Shown: positions 8,630 through 17,287 of the stretch, in pieces | Layout: every line of letters begins with the position of its first letter | How positions within the stretch are numbered: the stretch's first letter is position 1 | Origin: Flavihumibacter solisilvae | GTDB lineage: Bacteria > Bacteroidota > Bacteroidia > Chitinophagales > Chitinophagaceae | NCBI RefSeq assembly: GCF_000814475.1 | Contig: NZ_JSVC01000019.1 | Coordinates: 238,014 to 302,013, forward strand | Reading direction: 5' to 3' | Length of the DNA: 64,000 nt | Translations under genes and position numbers: made by a program | The notes under the pieces: generated by a model | The model's input: the letters and a program-made list of their open reading frames with translations, nothing else | What the model was told of the DNA's origin: nothing | The model's database searches: none

Positions 8630-9103
8630 TCATGAAGACTTTTCGGACCAGAGAAAGAGGGTCATGGTGCTGTAATCAATGATTGCCTTTCCCGGTTTCA
8701 GGATATCCACCCCTATAACGCCGCAGATCACCTCATTCGCACCGGCCTGCGATAATGCATCGTTTACATGTTCGAAAGACATAACAGTAAGGGTAAAATC
8801 CGTGAGAAGGTGATTCCCTATTTCGACCGTATTTCCAGTGGAAGGTATAACCTGCAGGCCCCCACCACCTGCTCCTGCGCCGCTGAATTCGGCATTGTCA
8901 TGTTGAAGTACCAGGCTGAGGCGTTCAACGTGATTTTGCTCAATCACTGTAGTGCCTGCTCCCGTGTCTAGAATAAACAATCCATGGTTGCCGTTCACTT
9001 TTACATCAACCAGCAGGAGGCCTGCAGCATTCACGATAAAAGGAATGACATCATACCCTTTATTGGATAAGAACATTGCCAGGTCAGAATTTTCGTTCGC
9101 CAT
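8630..9103 (-). CDS. Retropepsin-like aspartic protease domain protein
   Basis: A 157-residue protein with one aspartyl-protease unit. The catalytic motif FILDTGAGTTVI sits after a VKVNGNHG flap-like hairpin, and the second hydrophobic motif ICGVIGVDIL closes the fold. Proteins of this type work as homodimers, each chain giving one aspartate. No signal peptide is visible, so it is probably cytoplasmic. The target is unknown. It lies 36 bases downstream of the histidine kinase gene on the same strand. Confidence 0.8.
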   Translation of the reverse strand: MANENSDLAMFLSNKGYDVIPFIVNAAGLLLVDVKVNGNHGLFILDTGAGTTVIEQNHVERLSLVLQHDNAEFSGAGAGGGGLQVIPSTGNTVEIGNHLLTDFTLTVMSFEHVNDALSQAGANEVICGVIGVDILKPGKAIIDYSTMTLFLWSEKSS

Positions 9104-9139
9104 TGTTCAAAGGTAGAAATTCATTGGACTTCGGGGCGT

Positions 9140-11761
9140 TTATAACGGAAGATAAACAGTAAACACAGCACCCTTTCCAACCTCGCCGGAAGCGAGGATA
9201 AAACCTTTATGGTTTTCCACGACCTTTTCTGCAATGCTCAGGCCGATGCCGGTACCGGGATAACTGGCCTGCGAATGCAACCGCTGGAATACCTGAAAGA
9301 TCTTTTCGCTGTACTGGCTTTCGAACCCGATGCCGTTATCAGAAAATGAAATTTCGGAATAATGTTTATCCGCCTCGGCACCTGCAATTTTTTCCAGGTC
9401 ACTGCCAGTTACAGTTTTGCAGGTTATTTTAATTTCAGGCTTGCCGTTGGCAAACTTCAGGGAGTTACTCAGCAGGTTGGAAAACAGCTGGTTCATCTGG
9501 AAAGGAATTGCATTCAGCACCGGCAGCGTATCATGTTCAACAACCGCATTCTTTTCGTTGATCGCCAGTTCAAAATCAGCCTTTACGTTTTCAAGGATCC
9601 TGTTCATGTCGGTTTGCTCGAAGGCTTCCGTTGAGATGTTGTTCAGGCGCGAGTATGCGAGTAAATCATCAATGAGCTGGTTCATACGGGCTGAAGCGTC
9701 CTGGATCCGGCCAAGATACTTTGTCAGCGTAGCATCTTTTAACTGGTGCTGGTCGAGCATGCTGGCAAATGTCCGGATCTTCCTGAGCGGTTCCTTCAGG
9801 TCGTGACTGGCGATATAATTGAAAGATTCGAGCTGGTCGATGGTAAGTTTTAAGTGGCGGTTACTCATTTCCAGTTCATGCTGGCTCAACTGCAACTCCA
9901 CGGTGCGTTCGTTCACCTTCTTCTCCAGTAAAAGATTGAACTGCCTCAACTCTTCCCTGCTGGCGCGTAAAGCGTCGGAAGTCTGTTTCAACTCATGGAT
10001 ATCACTCACCACAGATGTCGCACCGATGATTTTGCCACTGTTATCCCGGAACGGCGCCGATGCCACCCAGGTCCACCGTTTATTACCATCATTACCTGTG
10101 AAAAGTACTTCCATCCCAGGCAGCACGGTTTCACCCCGTAATGCCCGGACCGTCGGATAGTTTCTCCTTTCAACGCGCGCACCATTGGCGTCATATACTT
10201 CCCAACGACTGGAATTTGCATCATCCATTGAAGGCAATATTCCGGAAGGAAGGTAGTGCTTCATTTCCTCGTTTGAAAGCAGTAACAAGCCATTGATATC
10301 GAAGAATCCCACTGCCACCGGCATCACGGCAAATGCCGCAGCCAGCTGTGCCTCACTTTTACGCAGGTCTTCCTCCGCCTGCCGCTGCTGGATAAGGTCA
10401 GCGACCTGCCTGGCCACCACATCAAACAATTTCAACTCGTGTTCTGAAGGCTCATGTACACGCTTCCAGTGAGTTGAGATCATTCCGACATTCTTTCCCG
10501 ACCGGCTGATAAGCGGGGTGGATTGCATGGAAACGATACCCGACAAACGGTAATGATCATAGTCGTCTTTATTGATCTTGAACGGGCAGTTGTCAATATC
10601 ACTGAAGATTATCCTGGTTCCTGTGGCAAAGGCGATCCCGCAGCTTGAAGACACGTCTTTCACGATCTCCCAGTGCCGGGCAGATTCAGGATGAAATCCT
10701 TTATAGGCAAGCAGCCGCAATTCATCCCGGTCCTTTACCACGGTCTGGATACTGGCAAAATCAGCATTCATCAGTTCCATGGCAGAACTAAGAATGGCAT
10801 TGTACAGTGCCTGGATATCGTCTTCTTCAATAAGCCGGTTGCTGATCTGCTGCAGTTTTGTGGCGTCCTTCAACTCCTGCGCGAGACGCTGTTCGCTTTT
10901 ACGCGATTCCAGCTCCGATTTTTTGCGGCTGGTGATATTGTTGAAAAGCACCGCAATCCTGGGCTGGTCAGCAGCACCAAAGGGAAATGCAAATACGTCG
11001 TACCATACCCCGGTTTCGAGTCCGGCCGGGGTAAGATGGGTCGCAACGTTTTCAAAATGCACCGGTTTGCGGGTCGTTGCCACTTCACCATAGATGTCGA
11101 ACCAGTGCTGGTCATGCGCAGGTTGGAGCTGCCGCATGGTTTTGCCCAGCGCATCCTTAAGGCCGGTCTGCTGCTCGAATACAGGGTTTGTTTCAAGGAA
11201 TCGATAGTCAGCAGCCTTTCCCGTTTCATCAAAAATCATTTCGATGATGCAGAAGCCCTGCGGAACGTTGTTGAACAGGGTAAGATATTTGTCCGTGGCG
11301 TTTTGGGCCACTTCGTCCTTGAGGCGAAGGACTTCCTGCTCGGCGTTCTTTCGTTTGTCGATATCACGGAAGATGACGATACAACCCGTTTCGGTAGGTG
11401 TTACACTTAAGGCGATCCACTTATCGATCACCGGTGACATATATTCCGACTGGGAGAATTTCTTATTTTCCAGCGCATCAACCTGCACCGCTTTATAACA
11501 ATGAGTGCTTTTTGCCTCGGGGAAGATCTCCCAGAGATTATGGCCAAGAACCTGTTCCTCTTTCAGCTCCCACCATTCCAGTGCCTGCCGGTTTACAAAG
11601 ACAACGGTGCCACTGTTATCCAGTTCATAGCAGGCCTCATGAATGGTATTCAGAATGGCATACGACCTTTCGAGGGCCTCTGTGCTTTCCTTCACTTCCT
11701 GTAAAGCTACCTGGTCACGTTCGCTCTTTGGCTCCGGCATTCCGTTATTGATACGGCTCAT
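9140..11761 (-). CDS. PAS/GAF multi-sensor histidine kinase
   Basis: An 873-residue soluble hybrid-type sensor kinase without membrane segments. Order of parts: PAS (about 30-135), PAS (about 155-280), GAF (about 300-460, with SSCGIAFATG), PAS/PAC (about 470-600), a coiled coil (NLLLEKKVNERTVEL), HisKA with the phospho-acceptor His653 in SHDLKEPLRKI, and an HATPase with an N-box NLLSNSLKF, G1 SDNGIGF and G2 GTGIGLSI. It should autophosphorylate in response to a cytoplasmic cue and pass phosphate to a response regulator. No regulator is fused. The nearest lone receiver is encoded at 12634-13053 and could be a partner, which is inference only. Confidence 0.92.
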   Translation of the reverse strand: MSRINNGMPEPKSERDQVALQEVKESTEALERSYAILNTIHEACYELDNSGTVVFVNRQALEWWELKEEQVLGHNLWEIFPEAKSTHCYKAVQVDALENKKFSQSEYMSPVIDKWIALSVTPTETGCIVIFRDIDKRKNAEQEVLRLKDEVAQNATDKYLTLFNNVPQGFCIIEMIFDETGKAADYRFLETNPVFEQQTGLKDALGKTMRQLQPAHDQHWFDIYGEVATTRKPVHFENVATHLTPAGLETGVWYDVFAFPFGAADQPRIAVLFNNITSRKKSELESRKSEQRLAQELKDATKLQQISNRLIEEDDIQALYNAILSSAMELMNADFASIQTVVKDRDELRLLAYKGFHPESARHWEIVKDVSSSCGIAFATGTRIIFSDIDNCPFKINKDDYDHYRLSGIVSMQSTPLISRSGKNVGMISTHWKRVHEPSEHELKLFDVVARQVADLIQQRQAEEDLRKSEAQLAAAFAVMPVAVGFFDINGLLLLSNEEMKHYLPSGILPSMDDANSSRWEVYDANGARVERRNYPTVRALRGETVLPGMEVLFTGNDGNKRWTWVASAPFRDNSGKIIGATSVVSDIHELKQTSDALRASREELRQFNLLLEKKVNERTVELQLSQHELEMSNRHLKLTIDQLESFNYIASHDLKEPLRKIRTFASMLDQHQLKDATLTKYLGRIQDASARMNQLIDDLLAYSRLNNISTEAFEQTDMNRILENVKADFELAINEKNAVVEHDTLPVLNAIPFQMNQLFSNLLSNSLKFANGKPEIKITCKTVTGSDLEKIAGAEADKHYSEISFSDNGIGFESQYSEKIFQVFQRLHSQASYPGTGIGLSIAEKVVENHKGFILASGEVGKGAVFTVYLPL

Positions 11762-11892
11762 AAATTATGTTTCGTGTGGACTTGACCTTAACCGCGATTG
11801 TTTTCTGAAGAAATCAGCCAAGATATCAAAAGATAGCTGATTTGTGCAATTATGCCCAATTTTATTCGTGCACGTAATCATACGCTTCCCCC

Positions 11893-11900
11893 TATCTTTG
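11893..11900 (+). promoter_or_regulatory. -7 promoter box upstream of the TPP riboswitch
   Basis: TATCTTTG matches TAnnTTTG and stands ten bases before the first conserved base of the THI element, so transcription would begin almost at the aptamer. No clear -33 element is visible. Confidence 0.65.
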
Positions 11901-11909
11901 CCCGCACAT

Positions 11910-12007
11910 TAGGGGTGCCCAAGGAGGCTGAGAATATACCCAATGAAGAAAGCGATCCCAACAAGCTTAATTCATGCACCTGATCCGGGTAATGCCGGCG
12001 GAGGGAA
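11910..12007 (+). promoter_or_regulatory. Thiamine pyrophosphate (TPP) riboswitch
   Basis: All conserved blocks of the THI element are present: AGGGGTGCCC (11911-11920), GGCTGAGA (11926-11933) with ATACCC after it, and CACCTGATCCGGGTAATGCC (11977-11996) with GGCGGAGGGA. It lies directly before pnuT. The short distance from the aptamer to the ATG at 12018 suggests control of translation initiation, or a terminator-free switch. Confidence 0.95.
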
Positions 12008-12017
12008 AAAAATAATA

Positions 12018-12683
12018 ATGGAGATACAACAGTGGGCTGTTTTACTATGGCAGCAAATTAAGGAAACCGATATTTTGCAATGGCTCGCGGTATCGTTTGG
12101 CGTTGCTGAAGTGCTTTTCGCAAAAGCGAACAAAATATGGCTGTATCCCACGGGCCTGGTAGCCACAATTTTGTCTGTGATTATTCTTTTCGAAGCAGGA
12201 CTGTATGCTGAATGCCTGCTCAATGGGTATTATATCATCATGAGTATCTATGGCTGGTGGTATTGGATAACAAAGAAAAATAAACCATTTGTTGCCGTTA
12301 CCCGGTGCAGCAAAAGAGATTGGATTGTTGTTTCTGCAATAACATTCGGTGGAATTATCTTCTTAGTCTACCTGCTTAAACAGTACACCAACTCGACCGT
12401 TCCGTACATGGATGCCTGGATCAGTGCAACGGCATGGGCCGGAATGTGGCTGCTCGCTAAACGCAAGATCGAAAACTGGATCCTGCTCAACATTTCCAAT
12501 GCATTTGCCATACCGCTGTTATTCCACAAAGGACTTCCGTTATATGCGTTGCTTACTATCTTTCTATTTGTAGTGGCGATTACAGGATATATCAAATGGA
12601 ATAAGATCATTAAGTCTGATCTTTCTCCCGGGATCAGTTATTCGGATGGCGGCACTGTTGCCAGTAATCGTAAATTGATTTGA
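12018..12683 (+). CDS. pnuT: PnuC/PnuT family thiamine transporter
   Basis: A 221-residue inner-membrane protein of the PnuC fold with about seven helices and the family motif YGWWYWITKKNK. PnuC takes up nicotinamide riboside, and its relatives under TPP riboswitches (PnuT) carry thiamine. The riboswitch here argues for thiamine. The ATG at 12018 (MEIQQWAVLLW) is the start. An in-frame ATG at 11943 lies inside the riboswitch aptamer and its translation is only RNA-structure sequence. The last 17 or so codons overlap the end of the convergent receiver gene by 50 bases. Confidence 0.92.
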   Translation: MEIQQWAVLLWQQIKETDILQWLAVSFGVAEVLFAKANKIWLYPTGLVATILSVIILFEAGLYAECLLNGYYIIMSIYGWWYWITKKNKPFVAVTRCSKRDWIVVSAITFGGIIFLVYLLKQYTNSTVPYMDAWISATAWAGMWLLAKRKIENWILLNISNAFAIPLLFHKGLPLYALLTIFLFVVAITGYIKWNKIIKSDLSPGISYSDGGTVASNRKLI

Positions 12684-13053
12684 TAAGAGATTCAAATTCC
12701 TTGAAACTCGAAGGCTTTTGAAAAAAGCCCTGCACACTCATCTCGTAAGCTTCTTTTACAATTTTTCCAGAAGCGGCAGTCGTAAGAAACACAAAAGGAA
12801 TGCTCTTCAACTTAAGCTCCCTGTTCTTATCAACCTGCCTCCTGAGTTCAAGTCCGTTCATTCCCGGCATATTAACATCACATAAGATCAAAAACATCTG
12901 TTCGGAAGTTGCAATTAAATATTCAAGGGCCGGCACCCCGTTCTCAAAAAGCAAAACCTGGTTTTTTATTTGAAGGTTCTGAAAGATTTCTTTGATTATT
13001 TCCTGGTCATCCGGATCATCTTCAACAATGATGATTGGTCCTAATTTTGACAT
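12634..13053 (-). CDS. Single-domain response regulator (REC)
   Basis: A 139-residue stand-alone receiver domain with no output domain. Key residues are visible: the acidic pair in IIIVEDDPDDQE, the phospho-acceptor aspartate in LILCDVNMPGMNG, the conserved threonine in FVFLTTAA and the lysine in FFQKPSS. Such CheY-like or rcp1-like regulators pass signals by protein contact or serve as phospho-relays. The nearest candidate kinase is the PAS/GAF kinase at 9140-11761. Confidence 0.92.
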   Translation of the reverse strand: MSKLGPIIIVEDDPDDQEIIKEIFQNLQIKNQVLLFENGVPALEYLIATSEQMFLILCDVNMPGMNGLELRRQVDKNRELKLKSIPFVFLTTAASGKIVKEAYEMSVQGFFQKPSSFKEFESLIKSIYDYWQQCRHPNN

Positions 13054-13155
13054 TAGCTTATTGCTTTAAAAGTTATCGATGCGCAGAAGAGCTGAGATTG
13101 GCCTGTAAAATTTACTTCATTTATTGTATCCTTCAAAGACGTAACTTATTGCTGA

Positions 13156-13647
13156 ATGAAGAGGGTATTACAATACAATACCGAGCAGCTGTTATCGGTA
13201 GCTATAGAAGAAGCCTGGAACTTTTTCTCCACACCTAAAAACCTCGCATTGATAACACCTCCGGACCTCGATTTCCGTATTCTGACTAAACTCGATGATG
13301 GAGAAATTTATACGGGAATGATCATCAATTACATGGTAAGGCCATTGTTTGGAATACCTGTGCGCTGGAAGACTGAAATCTGTGAAGTGAACAAACCATT
13401 TTCGTTTACCGACAGGCAGGTGAGCGGGCCATATAAAACCTGGATCCACCGGCACGAGTTCATTAAAAAAGATAATGGTGTATTGGTGAAAGATGAGGTT
13501 AGATATGAATTGCCTTTTGGCGTGCTTGGTAATATTGGTAAATGGCTGGTGCAAAATAGGGTTGAGAAAATATTTGAGTATCGCAGGCAAATATTGCAGC
13601 GCATATTCAACCCTGATCCAGGCTCTCAACATTCGCATACAGCCTAA
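13156..13647 (+). CDS. SRPBCC family ligand-binding protein
   Basis: A 163-residue START-like protein. The opening EEAWNFFSTPKNLALITPPD and the later FTDRQVSGPYKTWIHRHEF and DEVRYELPFG segments match the ligand-binding SRPBCC group often labelled cell-division-inhibitor-like. The ligand is unknown. The gene is divergent from the receiver gene and no operon partner is evident. Confidence 0.8.
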   Translation: MKRVLQYNTEQLLSVAIEEAWNFFSTPKNLALITPPDLDFRILTKLDDGEIYTGMIINYMVRPLFGIPVRWKTEICEVNKPFSFTDRQVSGPYKTWIHRHEFIKKDNGVLVKDEVRYELPFGVLGNIGKWLVQNRVEKIFEYRRQILQRIFNPDPGSQHSHTA

Positions 13648-13728
13648 GTCGCTTGCGGCCAAACACTTACCTATTGGCGATTGTGATAATTATGGCAACT
13701 TTTCATCTTTACCTGCTCATAGGCAGGC

Positions 13729-13956
13729 GTGAAAACAAAGATCCAGACATATGTAATCAATAAGGTGCGCGAAAGACGCACAGAACTGAACCTGTCGCAG
13801 GCAGATCTTGCGTTTGAACTCGGTGTATCCGTCGGATTCATCGGAAAGGCCGAAAGCATCAAGTACTCCACACATTATAACCTGAATCGGATAAACCAGT
13901 TGGCGTCGATTCTTAAATGCAGCCCTCAGGATTTCATTCCTTCGAAGCCGTTATAA
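13729..13956 (+). CDS. XRE-family helix-turn-helix regulator
   Basis: A 75-residue DNA-binding protein consisting almost only of one Cro/C1-type domain: RTELNLSQADLAFELGVSVGFIGKAES, then INQLASILKCSPQDF. It starts at a GTG (13729); no ATG is available in frame. A short inverted repeat CCTGC-TCATAG-GCAGG (13712-13727) lies directly before the GTG and could be an operator or hide the ribosome site. Such small XRE proteins often regulate themselves. Confidence 0.8.
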   Translation: MKTKIQTYVINKVRERRTELNLSQADLAFELGVSVGFIGKAESIKYSTHYNLNRINQLASILKCSPQDFIPSKPL

Positions 13957-13970
13957 ACGTTGTGAGGTAC

Positions 13971-14060
13971 GTGAAAAACACCCTATCTAAGTTTGCCATT
14001 AGTATGGCTGCTGCCGGCATATTAACTTTTACCACAAATTTTAAATTATGCCGGAAATAA
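13971..14060 (+). CDS. Possible 29-residue hydrophobic leader-like peptide
   Basis: A GTG-started frame of 29 codons encodes a peptide with a Lys-containing N-terminus, a hydrophobic core (FAISMAAAGILTF) and a basic end (KLCRK). It looks like a signal or toxin-like membrane peptide. It starts 14 bases after the XRE gene stop and overlaps the next tiny frame by 13 bases. No family is recognised, and the start codon is weak, so it may be chance. Confidence 0.3.
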   Translation: MKNTLSKFAISMAAAGILTFTTNFKLCRK

Positions 14061-14179
14061 CTAAAAGTCTGAGGATAACTCCCCTCCAGGTACCGACAAA
14101 GAGCATTGCTGAACTCATGGCAGATTATGTAGGCTTTGAGCAGTACAATAAAATTGAGGAATTACTGGCATCGGCATAG
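14048..14179 (+). CDS. Possible 43-residue small protein
   Basis: An ATG-started frame of 43 codons gives a mostly polar peptide with a likely C-terminal amphipathic helix (GFEQYNKIEELLASA). It overlaps the end of the preceding 29-codon frame (the ATG lies within it), which suggests coupling if both are real. It converges on the GNAT gene, 21 bases away. I do not recognise the family. Confidence 0.4.
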   Translation: MPEITKSLRITPLQVPTKSIAELMADYVGFEQYNKIEELLASA

Positions 14180-14200
14180 AAACAATGCTGGTGTCAATAT

Positions 14201-14791
14201 TCAATGTTCACTATCGGAAATCATGTATAAATGCACCTGCCGTTCCTGGTTCCAATATTCATTGACCTGCCTGAAACCTGCGTAACCAACTTTTGAATGA
14301 AGGATGCGCTGGTCGACCGGTATTTCCAGGTATAAGGATGTTACCGGATAAAATTTGAGTGCCAGCTTGCAGAAATATGCCATCGTCTGGAGCCAGTATT
14401 CAACAGATAGGTGCTCACCTGGAAAGACATAGTACAACGCCAATTCATCTTCAGCGACAGGATGCATCATTGCCAGGGAACTGACTGCAGCCGGGATAAT
14501 ATCCAGCTGACCCACCAACTGTTCCTTTCGCTGGACAATAAATGATTGCTCCTCTGTCGCCCATAACCTGTTCCTGTAATGCGATATCAACGATGCCTCA
14601 TTTCGGTTGAAGGCCTGGTTGGTGAGACAATTGACATTGTTCAGCCACTTGTGCATACACATAAGATCCTTTATGATCCATAAGGGCCGGACCTGCCAGG
14701 CCACATCTCCTTCCCCATCCGTCCAGGTCAATACCGGCGGATGTTTAGCAAAAGGATTCACTGACTGCACTAATGTAACTTCGTTTGCCAT
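14201..14791 (-). CDS. GNAT acyltransferase of the IucB/MbtK-like type
   Basis: A 196-residue cytoplasmic enzyme. The segment WQVRPLWIIKDLMCMHKWLN resembles the start of siderophore-type N-acyltransferases (IucB/AlcB/MbtK group), and QLVGQLDI and DELALYYVF fit the central strands of the GNAT fold. Family members acylate hydroxylamines or lysine-like amines with acyl-CoA. No other siderophore gene is nearby, so the substrate is open. It is divergent from the AraC gene at 14892. Confidence 0.6.
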   Translation of the reverse strand: MANEVTLVQSVNPFAKHPPVLTWTDGEGDVAWQVRPLWIIKDLMCMHKWLNNVNCLTNQAFNRNEASLISHYRNRLWATEEQSFIVQRKEQLVGQLDIIPAAVSSLAMMHPVAEDELALYYVFPGEHLSVEYWLQTMAYFCKLALKFYPVTSLYLEIPVDQRILHSKVGYAGFRQVNEYWNQERQVHLYMISDSEH

Positions 14792-14891
14792 AAATTCTAC
14801 TGGTGCCTGTCAGGGTACCGACTCTTAAAGACCAATTTCCTTCATATTACAGGTTATTATTATTAAATTAAATAGCATAAACTTTGATTAT

Positions 14892-15743
14892 TTGAAATCT
14901 GGCCACGTTTTTTCACGGGAAATCTTTCCAGTCAGGGAATGGACCATACCAATAGCTGACCAACAGCTCAAATGCTATTGGTCGATTCGCAGTACGAAGC
15001 CCCTTGAACATTTTTATAGCGACCTCCGGCATTATATCCTGATCGTGGCCCTGAATGGTGACGTATTTGTTGATGGTAAAGAAGTAAGCGAGGGGGGTTG
15101 CCTCTTTTTACAGCCGGAGAAAGAGAGCACAGTTCACCTAATGACCTGCTCCCGGGGCGTCGAATTCCTGCGGCTGGAAGTACCCGATATACCGGCATTC
15201 CGTTCTGACTTTCATGCAAATTGGCAATTAACAGCCCTATCACCCACTGCCTATTTTCATATTGCAAGGCATTTGATCTATTCTGCTCAGAACCGGCAAA
15301 TGGACTTAAACGCCCAGGCCGATAGTATTTTCCTGGTGCAAAACTGCCTGAACCCTTCTCCCGCCGGCAATCCGTACAACATCCATTTCAGTGAGGTTTT
15401 CCGGCTTACCGAATGCCTGCAAAAACTCCAGTTCACTGCAAAAGCAAAATTTACTGTTGCACAAATGGCATCTCTCTCCAACTTAAAGACCTACCGTCTT
15501 CAACTCATCTGCCAGGTGCTTTTCGGGCAGACAGCCCACCAGGTATTGCGTTTCCTGAAAATGCACACTGCACTTAAAGTCATAGCCAACCAGACACAAA
15601 CTCTTGCAGCAATAGGAAAAGATCTGGAATATAGCAGTGATGAAAATTTCATCACTGCATTTCGTGTATACTATGGAATCACTCCCCACGCCTTCAGGAA
15701 AATGTTTTCAACTTTTCCTTATATTCCTTCCGGTAAGCTTTAG
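14892..15743 (+). CDS. AraC-family transcriptional regulator
   Basis: About 283 residues. The N-terminal half is a cupin-like sensing region (YILIVALNGDVFVDGKEVSEGGCLFLQP). The C-terminal third is a divergent AraC DNA-binding domain with two helix-turn-helix units: FTVAQMASLSNLKTYRLQLICQ, and DENFITAFRVYYGITPHAFRK. The start is a TTG at 14892 and is uncertain, since no better codon is seen. Its 3' end overlaps the convergent AraC gene by 50 bases. It probably controls the MauE cassette or its own neighbours. Confidence 0.8.
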   Translation: MKSGHVFSREIFPVREWTIPIADQQLKCYWSIRSTKPLEHFYSDLRHYILIVALNGDVFVDGKEVSEGGCLFLQPEKESTVHLMTCSRGVEFLRLEVPDIPAFRSDFHANWQLTALSPTAYFHIARHLIYSAQNRQMDLNAQADSIFLVQNCLNPSPAGNPYNIHFSEVFRLTECLQKLQFTAKAKFTVAQMASLSNLKTYRLQLICQVLFGQTAHQVLRFLKMHTALKVIANQTQTLAAIGKDLEYSSDENFITAFRVYYGITPHAFRKMFSTFPYIPSGKL

Positions 15744-16620
15744 GTGTAAGCCCAAATTTCTGTTTGAATACCTGGGAAAAATAATTTGCGTTGGAAAAGC
15801 CCAGGGTGTGAGCGATAATGTTCAACGGCCGGCTGGTTTCACCAACCAGGTCACGCGCTTTTTCCAAACGGGCGTTCCGGTAAAACTGCATGACTGTCTG
15901 ACCAAACAGCACTTTAAACAAGGTCTGCAACCTCGTGGTATTCAGTCCGGCCATTTTAGCTAAGGTTTCCAGCTCAAATAGCTGATCGAGGTCATCTAAT
16001 GTACATTCGACAGCCCGTAAGACCCTATCTTCATCATTTGAGTGTTGCGGAGAAGGATGGCGACTCCTGTGATAGACCATATTGAGAAGCGAATCCGCAA
16101 GCAACCAGTCCAGTTTATGGATCAAATTTTCCATAGTTCCCTCCTGTTCACCCGGATGGGAAAACACTTGCAGCAAGGAAGTGAAATGAGTCAGCCCCAT
16201 TGGTAAAACCCGTCCGATAAAACTGGCCATGTTTTCATTCCTTAATAGCGGATCAAGTCGCTGGAGTGACAACCGGGCAAGCCAGTTACCCATAAATTCA
16301 TTCGAAGCATGAACGAAGCATACGTGTGTAGTCCTTGGACCCTGGACCTGGTAATACCTGGTTGAAGTATAGTTACGGTCAATATGCATCATCCTGGCAG
16401 GAATGACCAGGCTGACCTTCCCTTCGACTTTTTCAAACAGAACTCCTTCGCGTACGAAGACCCATTCAAAGTCACCAATATCGTTATTACAATTAAATTC
16501 AACCGATAACCCACGTCTCACAATTAGCTCAGAAAGTACTACCCCATTACATTTTTTCTGAACCAATGAAACAATTCCCGGGCTCTCCCGGGGTACCATA
16601 TGAAATTCTGCTTTACACAT
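15694..16620 (-). CDS. AraC-family transcriptional regulator
   Basis: A 308-residue regulator with a variable N-terminal sensing region and a good AraC/XylS DNA-binding domain at the end: LETLAKMAGLNTTRLQTLFKVLFGQT, then IAHTLGFSNANYFSQVFKQKFGLTPKAYRKEY. The gene is divergent from the MauE cassette (143 bases between starts), which makes that cassette its likely target. It converges with the other AraC gene, with a 50-base overlap of coding ends. Confidence 0.9.
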   Translation of the reverse strand: MCKAEFHMVPRESPGIVSLVQKKCNGVVLSELIVRRGLSVEFNCNNDIGDFEWVFVREGVLFEKVEGKVSLVIPARMMHIDRNYTSTRYYQVQGPRTTHVCFVHASNEFMGNWLARLSLQRLDPLLRNENMASFIGRVLPMGLTHFTSLLQVFSHPGEQEGTMENLIHKLDWLLADSLLNMVYHRSRHPSPQHSNDEDRVLRAVECTLDDLDQLFELETLAKMAGLNTTRLQTLFKVLFGQTVMQFYRNARLEKARDLVGETSRPLNIIAHTLGFSNANYFSQVFKQKFGLTPKAYRKEYKEKLKTFS

Positions 16621-16763
16621 AGCAAAGCAAAAAATACATAATCAACCTGATGTTGTCAATGCCACAAACAGGTAAACTGGCCAAATTCAAAGTTTTTGCT
16701 GTGTTTTCCTTCATTTATCGCCAACCAGTCCTCCTACCTTTCCAAAATTAAAAAGAGCCGGTT

Positions 16764-17225
16764 ATGTCCCTCATCAATAGACAATTCTTACTGCAACTGA
16801 TCTATGGGTTATATATATTTCTGTGGATTTACGCAGCAACGACCAAATTGATGGAGCCAGATAAATTCCTGGGAGAATTAAACCAGTCGCCACTACTCAT
16901 GCCCTTTGCATCATTTGCACAAATCCTTATACCCTCACTGGAATACCTATTGGTTATCGGCCTCCTTATATCCCGTTTCCAGTATTACGCCCTTTATTTC
17001 TCATTTACCCTGATGACCTGTTTCACTTTTTACATCGCTGCCATTATGCATTTCAGCCCTTACGTGCCCTGTTCCTGCGGAGGAATCCTGGAAAAGATGA
17101 CCTGGGGTCAGCACCTGCTGTTCAATGTCCTGTTTGTGTTACTCGCAGCGCTCGGCTTTCTGCAGCATGGAAATACCAGGTCTGTTTCAAACCACACCAC
17201 CCGACCTAACGCTTTATTGCAATAA
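16764..17225 (+). CDS. MauE/DoxX-type redox-associated membrane protein
   Basis: A 153-residue inner-membrane protein with four helices (about residues 9-27, 50-69, 73-97 and 112-132). The motif VPCSCGGILEKMTWGQH, with Cys103 and Cys105 at the membrane edge, is characteristic of the MauE-like family. MauE itself is needed to mature the disulfide-rich small subunit of methylamine dehydrogenase. Relatives in Bacteroidota stand beside small secreted cysteine peptides, as here. It should take part in thiol-disulfide chemistry across the inner membrane; its partner is inferred to be the downstream peptide. Confidence 0.85.
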   Translation: MSLINRQFLLQLIYGLYIFLWIYAATTKLMEPDKFLGELNQSPLLMPFASFAQILIPSLEYLLVIGLLISRFQYYALYFSFTLMTCFTFYIAAIMHFSPYVPCSCGGILEKMTWGQHLLFNVLFVLLAALGFLQHGNTRSVSNHTTRPNALLQ

Positions 17226-17287
17226 CCAGGGAAAGCTGAAAACCTGTAGAAGAGAGTAAGCAAATTCTTGAACAATAAATCTTGAGT

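Noticed and set aside
10673..11410. Long plus-strand frame of 245 codons inside the histidine kinase gene
   Set aside because: It is antisense to well-conserved PAS and GAF coding sequence and has no family-like motifs.
11943..12017. N-terminal extension of PnuT from the ATG at 11943
   Set aside because: The codons fall on conserved TPP-aptamer blocks, and the next ATG at 12018 gives the normal PnuC start.
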